Shown one piece after another: positions 8,396 to 16,874 of a stretch of DNA of 16,874 bases. Origin of the DNA: Saccoglossus kowalevskii. Its lineage: Eukaryota > Hemichordata > Enteropneusta > Harrimaniidae. Location of the stretch: contig NW_003158731.1 in NCBI RefSeq assembly GCF_000003605.2, forward strand, positions 64,539 to 81,412. The letters are read 5' to 3'. The translations under genes were made by a program, and so were the position numbers. The notes below the pieces were generated by a model. That model ran no database searches. It was not told the DNA's origin and saw only the letters and a list, made by a program, of their open reading frames with translations. The stretch's first letter is position 1; each line of letters starts with the position of its first letter.

Positions 8396-8519
8396 ATTCG
8401 TTTCTTGTACGACCACAGCTGTCTGGAAATATACTCAATATTACGCAATGCCCGAGCACATGTTTATATATATATATATATTATTTCTCAGTATTCACAT
8501 TACTCTTCTGACACAGGGG

Positions 8520-8985
8520 ACTATTTTCCACCGACGACGGCTAAGAATCCTCAGTCATATCAAGACTTAATATAACACGGACAAATTAATACATCATTGT
8601 AAGTACGTGATTTTGTGTCAAATCCGCAGACTGTGTACGAACAAAAACACCAATCATTTTAAAATGAAATAAAATAACAATTGCGTTAGTACTGTGTGTG
8701 AGAATTGTACGGGGGATGGCGATTGCTGTAAGGGAACATGCCCGTATTGACGTAAGCATGTTGTAATTCCAAACAAATAAGTAGATGACATTGACTAAAA
8801 GTCTCTACACAGTGCATACAGATGGAACCACGGAAGTCCACTCAACGGCAGCCGGCGAATGAATGTAAATATCACCCACTCATACACTCAGCACGGTGGA
8901 CTCAGCGATACGATAATCTGAATACACGCCCAAGTATCCATAGTGTCATTATATGGCTTCGCTGTTTTTAAGCGCGGGGGGGGGG
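8520..8985. repeat. segment present only in composite copy 2
   Basis: In copy 1, CTTCTGACACTGGG runs almost directly into the MITE end GTCATCTGCGCACG. In copy 2 the same words are separated by about 470 bp. The extra segment includes the 56-bp dispersed repeat (8762-8817) and ends in the G-run. I see no clear terminal repeats, so insertion in copy 2 and deletion in copy 1 are both possible. Confidence 0.6.
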
Positions 8986-8989
8986 GGGG
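8976..8989 (+). repeat. 14-bp poly-G run at MITE edge
   Basis: Fourteen consecutive G residues directly precede TTGTCACCTGCGCACGCG. Related MITE copies carry only GGGAGGG or GGGGGGA at this place, so the run looks like local expansion of a G-rich terminus. It could form a quadruplex only if slipped, and read errors in such runs are common. Confidence 0.8.
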
Positions 8990-9106
8990 TTGTCACCTGC
9001 GCACGCGCGGGTATTGAGTCCCAAGCGACGATAACACATGGTAAAAACGCAAAGGCTCATGGATAGACGCTTGTTTGTAAACATTGACACGCTATGGCAA
9101 TAGCCA
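8990..9106 (+). mobile_element. truncated GTCACCTGCGCAC-ended MITE in copy 2
   Basis: This is the paralogue of 3191-3308 and better preserved: TTGTCACCTGCGCACGCG, then TTGAGTCCCAAGCGACGATA and GACACGCTATGGC. It ends at GCCACC against the L repeat with its far terminal repeat missing. The matching full-length member at 9374-9527 is in opposite orientation. Confidence 0.65.
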
Positions 9107-9665
9107 CCCAACGGTGGAAGAGATTGGACCACTATTTGAGTGGAAACACTAATCTCGTGGCTCTCTCGTCCTTAACGAGAACCCGGCGGCCATTTCTATC
9201 AAAAGTTTTTGAGGTAAATAAGTATACAAACATTTTTGTCAGACGTTTGTGAATGAAAGATTTGCAGTATTTCAATTTCAAATTCTCACGATGAGGGCGT
9301 TGTTTATTTCACTGCCATTCACGTTATAATAGATTACCAGAAAAACAGGAAAAAAATATTTAAAAGCTTCAAGGGGGGAGTCGTCACCTACGCATGCGTC
9401 AGGTGGCCATAGCGTGCCATTGTTTACAAACAAGCGTCTCCTCATGAGCCTTTGCGCTCTTAACGTGTGTTGTTATTATCGCTTGGGACTCAATTCCTGT
9501 GCGTGCGCAGGTGACGACCCTCCCGCTTTCAAGTTACATTTATCAGAAAACAAACACAGACTTTGAATCCAGGCGTATTTTTGGGCAATGAGACATCGAG
9601 CAAAAGTCACGAGGACGTCGATATATTCGATTAATATCGCCCACAACAATTGCAATGTTGACCAG
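9107..9665 (+). repeat. L direct repeat of composite copy 2
   Basis: It matches 3311-3854 closely and R (12646-12970) more distantly. It carries the nested MITE at the same site as L of copy 1, so that insertion predates duplication of the unit. Confidence 0.75.
9374..9527 (-). mobile_element. best-preserved nested MITE (about 154 bp)
   Basis: The termini are GTCGTCACCTACGCATGCG on the left and TGCGTGCGCAGGTGACGAC on the right. They form a 19-bp inverted repeat with three mismatches, with G-rich flanks outside (GGGGGA and CCCTCCC). TTCAAG lies on both sides (9368-9373 and 9528-9533), with a single TTCAAG at the empty R sites. Non-coding. A six-base duplication does not settle the superfamily. 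An 8-bp GCTTCAAG duplication with one extra T on the right would fit hAT. Confidence 0.8.
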
Positions 9666-9818
9666 TAGTAGAATACAACACGTGAAAACTACTGAGTAGA
9701 TTTGAATTAAATTCTCGATTTAATGAATGATGTATTCATATGGAGACTATAACACGTTCTTCACGTTCCGGCATTTTTTCTACGAGACATTGGGTGAGAC
9801 AAAGATCAAGGTAAAACT

Positions 9819-9956
9819 GTCCGGGGTTGAAGGAGAGATATAATTCCTTTTTAACCATAGTAAAGTTTGTCCAAGGGTTTGGTTTTCGAACCCACGACTG
9901 TCTTGAGACCACGGAAATAAGGCTTCTAACATCTGAACCAATCTGAATTCAACATA
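9819..9956. repeat. 138-bp block identical to 4013-4150
   Basis: This is the copy-2 member of the identical block. Its right edge (AACATAATTG) is the unoccupied TA target of the copy-1 MITE. Confidence 0.7.
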
Positions 9957-10009
9957 ATTGAATTATTCATACAATGGTTTATTATTCATGAAAAAATGGC
10001 GAAGCCTTC

Positions 10010-10436
10010 GATAAACCCTTTTGTATGTGTTTATATGAAACATGGCCAAAGCAGGCTTCCGCCGGCGCACAGTGAAGTTCATAATACATACATAGCAGTG
10101 TGGATGATTGTAAGAGCCGCTCGAAAGCGTATATACATATTACATACCTTCTGAAAAAGTTTGACTCTGATTTCCAGCAATTTGAGGTTACTCGCTGTAT
10201 AGAGACAGGGCAGGTAGTCACTGCATCAACCTACAATTGGAGGTATATTACACAGTTTAGACTGACAAAAATAATACAATTAAAATCGCCGTGTTTTGTC
10301 TTATCGAACTAGTGATAACCTGTGTTCAATGCCTTTTGACTTGTAACCCCCCATGCGCCACCAAGTGTAACAATATGTCAACAATTAAAAAACGTGTTAT
10401 TTATTGGAGGTCACATTTCACCTGACCCTGGACGAT
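10010..10436 (+). repeat. composite interior segment, third occurrence of the 1386-1754 module
   Basis: It is nearly the same as 4411-4845 apart from small indels (for example loss of TCTAT before GCC and gain of CTGA near 10261), and more distant from 1386-1754. Confidence 0.75.
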
Positions 10437-10486
10437 TTTCATTCATACACCAGAATGTATAATTGTATTTTGTATACCGTGTAGCA

Positions 10487-10567
<81 letters not shown>
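10487..10567 (+). repeat. (AAT)27 microsatellite
   Basis: There are twenty-seven uninterrupted AAT triplets. In composite copy 1 the same flanks (TGTATACCGTGTAGC and TTTCAAATATGGCACAC) enclose 71 bp of unrelated sequence (4896-4966), so the tract is specific to copy 2. The poly-asparagine open frame running across it is a by-product of the triplet repeat. Confidence 0.97.
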
Positions 10568-11719
10568 TTTCAAATATGGCACACTGTAAGATCTGGTGAC
10601 TGCCGTATTATTCATCAACGATCACACAGATCGATCGTTTACAAATGTCCACACTATGTACAAAATCGTGCTTTGCCAGTTTTAACTATCTAACTCGATA
10701 TTTTTTTTCAATAATACAATGTTAGCATCAATTGTTTGACCATTAATGAAATTTTAACATGTAGTCGACTAAGACTATTCACAGAATTGACAATACTAAC
10801 ATTTACCACACATTTTAGAAAAGCTTGTTTATACATTCAATAACTTGAATAAGAAAATGAAAAAAAAAAACACCTGGAAGATAGTAAAACAGTTCGGCGT
10901 GTTAACCTCTTATCGAGGGAGATTCCGAGATCCATTTTTTAATCAGTTATATGAATCTTAGTACAGTTGCGTTTGAACTGGTTCGCATGTGTACTTGTAA
11001 TTAGCATTAAAAAAATAGGTATCACAACGTTTTTTTCTGTGCATACTGTGTCGCCTTGAAAAAATAATGGACTGAGTCTCGAACTGAAATACACGATTAA
11101 GTAAGGACAATTTGTATCGTTTATGTTACCATGGTTTCCCGGGACAAGGATGTATCTTGCTAAGTTCAACTGTCTCAAAACTAGAAGTTGGTCTAAAAAT
11201 CAACAAAATGAGCTTCACGTTTTACAGGTGTTAGACTCATGTGATGAAATAAATAGGTGAACTATCATTCTCCCATAAAGTCACACGCATTCGTGATAGT
11301 GGATGTGAACTCGTCGTTCCGATTAGCCGATGTATGTACGACGTAATTCTTTAACTACGGTGTTAAACTGGGCATTTCACTAAATAGGTTAGGCAAACAG
11401 GAGAAAGTGTATTACGTAGTCATTTATACAAGGAAAATAACAGCGGGCATTGTATCAACACAACAATTTGACAACCAGTTGGCAAATCCAGACGTCACAG
11501 GTCATCGCGTACACACAATATAATCGATTATTGAAACCAGGAACATTTAAAACACCAATATTATCAACGAGTTGACAACAAAATCATTTACCTTCTCCAA
11601 ACACTGAATGCGGCGAGCGACCGCTTCATCGCCGGGAGAGAAGATCAACGCAACGCTGACCCATTTTCTTCAAACACAAACACATGTCATAGATCAATGG
11701 TTGTTTTCGCGCGTCAAGT

Positions 11720-11820
11720 CATGAATATTCATGTTGCAATCACGTGATTATAGTTACGCAACTAATAAACGTCGTCTTCACATCTGTCGAATGGTGCCGG
11801 GTATTGTAACATGACGTCAT
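11720..11820. promoter_or_regulatory. palindrome cluster in copy 2
   Basis: CATGAATATTCATG (11720-11733), ATCACGTGAT (11739-11748) and ATGACGTCAT (11811-11820) are all perfect, as in copy 1. The bases between them differ slightly: GAGCT has become AAACG, and one base after GTTG has changed. Confidence 0.35.
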
Positions 11821-11838
11821 AAGTTACTTATTGCAAAA

Positions 11839-12005
11839 ATTACAAAGGTTTAGGTAAAAGAAAAGCAATATGCCCTGAAATTTGAATGTGCACCGCGGAG
11901 GAACAAGAGTTATTACAAGAAACAGATCGACGCTCTCTCCGTGAAAAAATGGAATGACACATTCAAGAGCTTCAAGGGTTGGCTGCAGGAAAACAATTGT
12001 CTTAA
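11839..12005 (+). pseudogene. copy-2 version of the decayed coding stretch
   Basis: The 23-codon ATG frame is at 11886-11957 and differs from copy 1 by one residue (K to M). After the shared TGA, the frame continues HIQELQGLAAGKQLS to a TAA at 12003-12005. That stop overlaps the TTAA target duplication of the 532-bp MITE, so the insertion cut the frame here. Family unknown. Confidence 0.22.
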
Positions 12006-12537
12006 GGTAGAAGCCTACTCATAAATTAAAATACCCAGATTTTTTTCATTTTGCAATAAACTGTACTCCGAGGCGATATAAGGATATTGACGTAAAAAAA
12101 TGGGGGTCAGCAGCCTTATTTTCGAGAAGTTGATGGTTGTATTTTAGTGGAAAGTCGCCATTTTGGCACTATTTTAATGCTTTTAAAATAGGTTCCTATG
12201 GCGGAGGTTTTACGCAGTATCTCAAAATCTAATCTGGTGACATAGCCTGAAAAAATCATATATTATTAATGAAGGAGTACTTTTTGTTGTTCTGAATTAT
12301 TTGAAAAATCTGGGTTTTAAAAAGTGTCAAAAATGCAATTTTTCTTTAACATTGTGTTTTATGGAATTATTCAAAAAATAGCGATTTTCAAGAAATATTA
12401 GGACACGTTTCTCAACAAACTTACCTGTAACACACACAATAATGCTATTTCATTGTACCCTGGGTACATGATTGTACATAATAAACTAATAAACATTGTC
12501 ATGTCATTTTATCAAAAATTATGAGTAGGCTTCTACG
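12006..12537. mobile_element. 532-bp piggyBac-like MITE, only in composite copy 2
   Basis: TTAA duplications flank it at 12002-12005 and 12538-12541. The inverted termini share an 18-bp perfect core, GTAGAAGCCTACTCATAA, reading inward from both ends after one differing outer base (G or C). In copy 1 the site reads TGTCTCAAATGTAAAG without interruption, one base from TTAA. The interior is AT-rich and non-coding, with a palindrome GTACCC-T-GGGTAC at 12455-12467. TTAA specificity and clean target duplication are piggyBac hallmarks. A transposase would have to be supplied from elsewhere. Confidence 0.9.
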
Positions 12538-12645
12538 TTAAATGTAAAGAAAACACAGAGACTTGTTTTTCCTCTTAAAATGTGTTTCCTATTTTGTCAT
12601 CGTGTTCCAAATATAATGATTACATTAGTCAGAGGAACAGTGGAG

Positions 12646-12970
12646 CCAACGGTGGAAGAGAAAGAAACACCATTTAAAAGCACAAATATCGTGGCTTTCT
12701 CAATTTCAACGAGATCCCATTTGTATCAAAAGTTTATGAGGGAAATATACAAACATTTTTGTCAGGCGTTTGTGAATTGGGTAACCCCTCACTATAAGGG
12801 TGGTGTTTATTTCACTGTCATGCACTATATACTAGGTTACCTATAGGCTTCACAGAAAAAAGTTAAAAGCTTCAAGTTACATTTATCAGAAAACAAACAC
12901 AGACTTTGAACCGTATTTTTGTGCAATGAGACATCGAGCAAAGGGCACGAGGACGTCAGTATATTCGATC
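12646..12970 (+). repeat. R direct repeat of composite copy 2
   Basis: It matches 6240-6565 and lacks the L-specific MITE (TTCAAG single at 12871-12876). It has a 7-bp deletion compared with copy 1: GAGATCCCATTTG against GAGATCCCGTCGGCCATTTG. Homology breaks at CGATCGATAAG, about 35 bp before the end point of R in copy 1. Confidence 0.75.
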
Positions 12971-13091
12971 GATAAGTGTTTCCAGACCCCATACATATTC
13001 ATTACAAGGAATAACTGACTGGGCCTCGGTGTTTTTCGCAGGGTGTTACCCACGTCGCATTTCCTCAACGTGCGAATGTGCATTCTCCGAG
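12971..13091. other. junction region after composite copy 2
   Basis: This is anonymous sequence directly after the break in R homology. No gene or repeat is evident. Confidence 0.4.
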
Positions 13092-13725
13092 TGTAGCGGC
13101 CTAAATCCAGAGTTATTACCTTTTAGTATTTTATTATTAATGTTTTCTGTATACTATTATTGTCACTTCATTTAAGACAATTTTCACTTGTATTGTAATA
13201 GCATGAGATCATTTAACAATCTAGAAGGACTATATGACTTAACTTAAGTTTAGTTCCCCCTTTTTGAGCTTATTTGTTATGTGTTCGGGTGATGCTATTC
13301 ATTGAAGTCGTCAGAAATACTTTATTTAGTGGTGATGCAATCGTTCATACTGTACCTTCTACGACATTGTTCATCTCGTGTTATTTAGCGAGACGTGTTT
13401 CTGCCTGCTTTCAAAGTTTGTGATGAAATATTGTTAATGTTTTTCGCTTTGTTTGAGTCTGTAATATATGCAACCATCTGTTGTGTATTTAGATGTTACT
13501 AAGCTAGTGTGGCACTTGTGTAATCTTGTGTGTCGTATTTGTTTAAAAACTCATTTATTGTACTTTGTCTATTCGATTTACAGTCAACCATTCTATCGGA
13601 ATCATCAGCTTGTGATTGGTGTATTTGACTGTGGCTCGAGTGAGATGTTATGGTACAACATACACTACTTGGTTGTAATACGATAAATAAAGGTCAAGGC
13701 ATTTATATACTGAAATATACGTTTC
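13092..13725 (+). mobile_element. possible solo LTR-like segment (weak)
   Basis: The segment starts TGTAGCGGCC and is flanked by CCGAG on both sides (13087-13091 and 13726-13730), as a 5-bp target duplication would be. AATAAA sits at 13686-13691, about 35 bp before the right edge, where an LTR polyadenylation signal could lie. Against this, the right end is GTTTC and not the usual CA, and a 5-bp match can occur by chance. No internal retroelement coding is in the window. Confidence 0.22.
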
Positions 13726-14597
13726 CCGAGTTTTGTGAAAATGAGAACGCATTGGCGAGGATGAAATCCAGCTGTGGACAGTGTTTATAAATATTTCTAT
13801 GAGTCATTGATAATGTGGGACTCAATGTAGATTTCGAGAAACATGTTTATAGCCTTTACACTGAGATTTGACCCTTGGATGAAACCATTCAGAATATGTG
13901 GTATATTCGATCACATGTCATATCATGTCATTGTCGCATACGACTTGTTTACCGTACTGTGTCTGGGTGGAATTTTTAGAAGTTGGTTGAATAGGTAATA
14001 TAACACTGTAGGAGGCAATAGAAGGTAGTGGAACATTCTAGAAATTTGTAGTAAGTTCCAGACTCATTATGTATGCTGATGTAATGGTCTATTTATAGAC
14101 AGTGTGGGTATATATAGGGAAGTTGTTCAGCACTGAGATCAGATCGGAGATCTCGTTGAATTGTATTGGAGTTTAAGTATCTAGTTATTGGAGTAGTGGA
14201 GTTTTACCGCGTTATTGTACTTGATGTTTGCAGAGTATAATAATACCAGTACCAGTTGAAACCTCATCTGTTGGCTCCGTGTTCGTATTTTATCATCGCC
14301 GAAAGGGAAGTCTTTTTGTTACTGTTGCCATTTTGGTATTTGAACCATCACACCTGTACTATACCAATTACGGTAATATTACGTTGCGTGTGACAGTCAT
14401 AAACGACAAATCCCGTCACCTGCACCTAGTTATTATAAGTTTTACGCGACCTAGCACTTGTGTGTTACCATGGTTACACATGTATCCATGTGAGCTATAC
14501 GATTCCCGTTCTGTCCACTATAAATTTACATAAATCGACCTTTAGCCTTTACATTCAACCTGTAGGCATGACGTCAGTACCAAAGTTCATCCACAAG
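13726..14597. other. anonymous DNA with a TATA-like core, no gene supported
   Basis: TATATATAGG at 14109-14118 is followed by AGATCAGATCGGAGATCTCG, an arrangement common in cellular or LTR promoters. A 101-codon open frame at 14228-14533 follows, but its translation shows no recognisable domain or signal and no codon evidence. I do not call it a gene. TGACGTCA at 14569-14576 is an isolated CRE-like palindrome. Confidence 0.4.
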
Positions 14598-14752
14598 CGG
14601 GAGGGTCGTCACCTGCGTACGTGCGGGAATTGAGTCCCAAGCGATGATAACAACACACGCTAAAAACGCAAAGACTCGAAGGTTGATGCTTGTTTGAAAA
14701 CAATGACACGGTATGGCCACCTGACGCACGCGTAGGTGACGACTCCCCGGCT
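14598..14752 (+). mobile_element. complete member of the GTCGTCACC-ended MITE family
   Basis: The left end AAGCGGGAGGGTCGTCACCT mirrors the right end AGGTGACGACTCCCCGGCTT. The core matches 9374-9527 in reverse (TTGAGTCCCAAGCGATGATAA, AACGCAAAGACTC, GACACGGTATGGCCACCTGACGC). It lies outside the composite units, so the family moves independently. I could not see a convincing target duplication. Confidence 0.75.
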
Positions 14753-15239
14753 TTAATGATGTTATGTTACAAGTCGCAGTAGGGATGTTTTCCCACCATG
14801 AGGCGAATAGATTTAGTGTGCGATAATTTGTCGCATTAAATAAAATGTTGCATTGTAATTTGGACGCGATCGCAGCACAAATGCACACCCAAAAATAGCG
14901 AGTGCCAGGCAATACGTGGTATATAATGGCCATTCATTTATTCTATCGTATTATGCATACAACATTTTGAATTCCAAATATTGAAAACGATGCTCAAGTT
15001 TTCAAAAAACACCAATATTTTGCTTTTTTATTTGTAACAATAAAACGAACATTAATGCCCACCTGAAGTGCATTTGGTGGCGATTCGTTTATTTGATTTC
15101 CATCACAGCAATATACTTATACAATATACTGAAAATACGAATCTAATGACGGCGAAACAACTAGCCCAAAGTACAGTTTTACCAGGCATGTTTGCATTTG
15201 GCCTTGTTGGCTGTCCCTGAAATGATAATGGAATGTACC
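14753..15239. other. anonymous DNA, no gene seen
   Basis: This region is AT-rich. A 119-codon minus-strand frame (14574-14933) overlaps the MITE just described for about half its length, so it is unlikely to be a real gene. No other repeat was recognised. Confidence 0.45.
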
Positions 15240-15357
15240 AGAGTGTGTGAGTCCTAAGCGACTATAACCACACACGCAAAAGATCATTGGTTATAAACAT
15301 CGACACGCTATGGTAGTCTGACGTATGCACAAGTGGTGACCCCCCGCCCGCTTTTGC
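15240..15357 (+). mobile_element. degenerate member of the same MITE family
   Basis: It shares GAGTCCTAAGCGACTATAA, CACACACGCAAAAG, AACATCGACACGCTATGG, GTCTGACG, GTGGTGAC and a terminal CCCGCCCGCTTTT with 14598-14752. The left terminal repeat is lost. It is in the same orientation as its neighbour. Confidence 0.6.
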
Positions 15358-15780
15358 TGACAAAAGTATGGGACATCGATACGCTTTGCACTGGTGGGCG
15401 TGGTTTCAATGACAAGTTTCAACTTTTAACCAAAAGAACCAATAGATAATTTCGACCAATGATATTATCTTCTGAATGCTTTTTCTCGTGGTGTAAACAT
15501 ACTAGAAATGATAGTTTAAATTTAATTACGACACCATTGCTACTACAATAAATAACAAAAGCGAAATAAATAAAAGTGTAAACATGCACGTGGACATGTG
15601 GGAGTGTTAAAACCAATATATTGAAATAATTCAACCTAAAGACGAGTGGAGTTTAAATGCAGGCAATCCGAACAGATGTCACTACACTATCAGCTGTATT
15701 TGTTGCTAGTTTACAAACGTCGAGGGCGTTTCCTTGCAAAACTGAGGCTCCGGTGTCTAACTCTGGAAAGCCATGAAAGC
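15358..15780. other. anonymous DNA before the satellite, no gene seen
   Basis: A 71-codon minus-strand frame is present without any supporting motif. The last bases, GAAAGCCATGAAAGCCATGTG, show a short 9-bp duplication that leads into the satellite and may mark where the tandem array began. Confidence 0.45.
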
Positions 15781-16874
15781 CATGTGAACATACCTTTATA
15801 CGATGTGATCATACCTTTATACGATGTGATCATACCTTTATACCATGTGATCATACCTTTATACGATGAGATCATACCTTTATACGATGTGAACATACCT
15901 TTATACGATGTGAACATACCTTTATACGATGTGATCATACCTTTATACGATGTTATCTTATCTTTATACGATGCGATCATACCTTTGTACGATGTGATCA
16001 TACCTTTATACGATGTGAACATACCTTTATACGATGTGATCATACTTGTATACAATGTGAACATACCTTTATACGATGTGATCATATCTTATACGATGTG
16101 AACATACCTTTATACGATGTGATCATACCTTTTTACGATGTGATCGTACCTTTATACAATGTGATCATACCTTTATACGATGTGAACATACCTTTATACG
16201 ATGTGATCATACCTTTATACGATGTGATCATACCTTTATACGATGTGAACATACATTTATACGATGTGAACATACCTTTATACGATGTGATCATACCTTT
16301 ATACGTTGTGAACATACCTTTATATGATGTGAACATACCTTTATACGATGTGATCATACCTTTATACGATGTTATCTTACCTTTATACGATGTGATCATA
16401 CCTTTATACGATGTGATCATACCTTTATACCATGTGATCATACTTTTATATGATATGAACATATCTTGATGTGAACATACCTTTATACGATGTGGTCATA
16501 CCTTTATACGATGTTATCTTACCTTTATACGTTGTGATCATACCTTTGTACGATGTGATCATACCTTTATACGATGTGAACATACCTTTATACGATGTGA
16601 TCATACCTTTATACGATGTTATCTTACCTTTATACGTTGTGAACATACATTTATACGATGTGATCATACCTTTATACGATGTGAACATACCTTTATACGA
16701 TGTGATCATACCTTTATACGATGTGATCATACCTTTATATGATGTGACTATACCTTTATACGATGTGAAAATACCTTTATACGATGTGAACATACCTTTA
16801 TACGATGTGATCATACCTTTATACGATGTGAACATACCTTAATACGATGTGATCATACCTTTATACGATGTGAT
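15781..16874 (+). repeat. 21-bp tandem satellite, about 52 units, open at window end
   Basis: The unit is CCTTTATACGATGTG followed by ATCATA or AACATA. Most units are exactly 21 bp. Exceptions are one 20-bp unit near 16084-16097 (a T lost) and one 16-bp unit near 16455-16463 (TATAC lost). A marked variant, GTTATCTTAC, recurs at 15952, 16371, 16513 and 16618. Because 21 is divisible by three and the consensus lacks stops in one frame on each strand, 109-151 codon open frames appear on both strands; these are artefacts. ATCATA units contain the palindrome TGATCA. Confidence 0.97.

Larger units (their letters stand above)
8396..12970 (+). repeat. large composite repeat unit, copy 2
   Basis: This is the paralogue of 3092-6605 in the same orientation. 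It is longer because it carries sequence that copy 1 lacks: about 8520-8985 (ending in a 14-G run at 8976-8989), about 11017-11122, about 11530-11690, and the 532-bp MITE at 12006-12537. It also has an (AAT)27 tract. It lacks the 208-bp MITE of copy 1. Homology ends near 12970 within R, slightly earlier than in copy 1. No intact coding region is present. Confidence 0.85.

Noticed and set aside
8340-8520. TATATATATATATA tract as a promoter TATA box
   Set aside because: It is a dinucleotide run that differs in length between copies (shorter at 3146-3160), which fits a microsatellite better than a fixed promoter element.
10463-10693. Open frame with a run of 27 asparagines
   Set aside because: It is a direct translation of the AAT microsatellite. 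Flanking residues are non-conserved because copy 1 has different sequence there.
14228-14533. 101-codon plus-strand open frame downstream of a TATA-like box
   Set aside because: No domain, signal or homologue is recognisable and no paralogous copy exists to test conservation. The length is within chance for this much sequence.
14574-14933. 119-codon minus-strand open frame
   Set aside because: About half of it lies within the MITE at 14598-14752, and its translation shows no recognisable motif.
15646-16842. Long open frames on both strands encoding heptapeptide repeats
   Set aside because: They arise because the satellite unit is 21 bp without in-frame stops. Equivalent frames exist on the opposite strand and indels break them, so there is no evidence of a protein.
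15781-16874. CRISPR array
   Set aside because: Units are contiguous 21-mers without unique spacers, and the surrounding DNA is eukaryotic in character.

Overview
The window looks like AT-rich, repeat-dense nuclear DNA of a eukaryote, most likely an invertebrate animal. There are no long open reading frames, no bacterial-style gene packing and no rRNA or tRNA gene. Instead it holds short inverted-repeat elements (MITEs), a Helentron-like element with internal tandem units, an AAT microsatellite and a 21-bp satellite. The species cannot be named from the sequence. No intact protein-coding gene can be supported: every open frame over about 100 codons lies in the satellite or in anonymous non-coding sequence.

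Layout. 1-3091: a TA-flanked hairpin MITE (462-572), a truncated copy (681-888) and a long copy (1760-2850) of a tandem-repeat element ending in a strong hairpin, and an isolated fragment (1386-1754) of a repeat found twice more downstream. 3092-6605 and 8396-12970: two paralogous copies of a 3.5-4.6 kb composite unit in direct orientation, separated by 1.8 kb that I could not match elsewhere in the window. Each unit is bracketed by diverged direct repeats (L at 3311-3854 and 9107-9665; R at 6240-6605 and 12646-12970). Its interior includes a 138-bp block identical in both copies, a cluster of perfect palindromes, and a short decayed-looking coding stretch. 12971-15780: mostly anonymous DNA with an LTR-like stretch and two more copies of the short inverted MITE family. 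15781-16874: a 21-bp tandem satellite of about 52 units that runs off the window end.

The most informative feature is that the paralogous copies act as filled and empty sites for each other. A 208-bp TA-flanked MITE is present only in copy 1 (4151-4358). A 532-bp TTAA-flanked piggyBac-like MITE is present only in copy 2 (12006-12537). A third MITE sits at the same place in both L repeats and is missing from both R repeats. This gives an order of events: L/R repeat arose, the third MITE entered L, the unit duplicated, then each copy gained its own MITE. The composite unit itself is the best candidate for an undescribed, apparently non-autonomous, large mobile element, although a local segmental duplication explains much of the pattern too.
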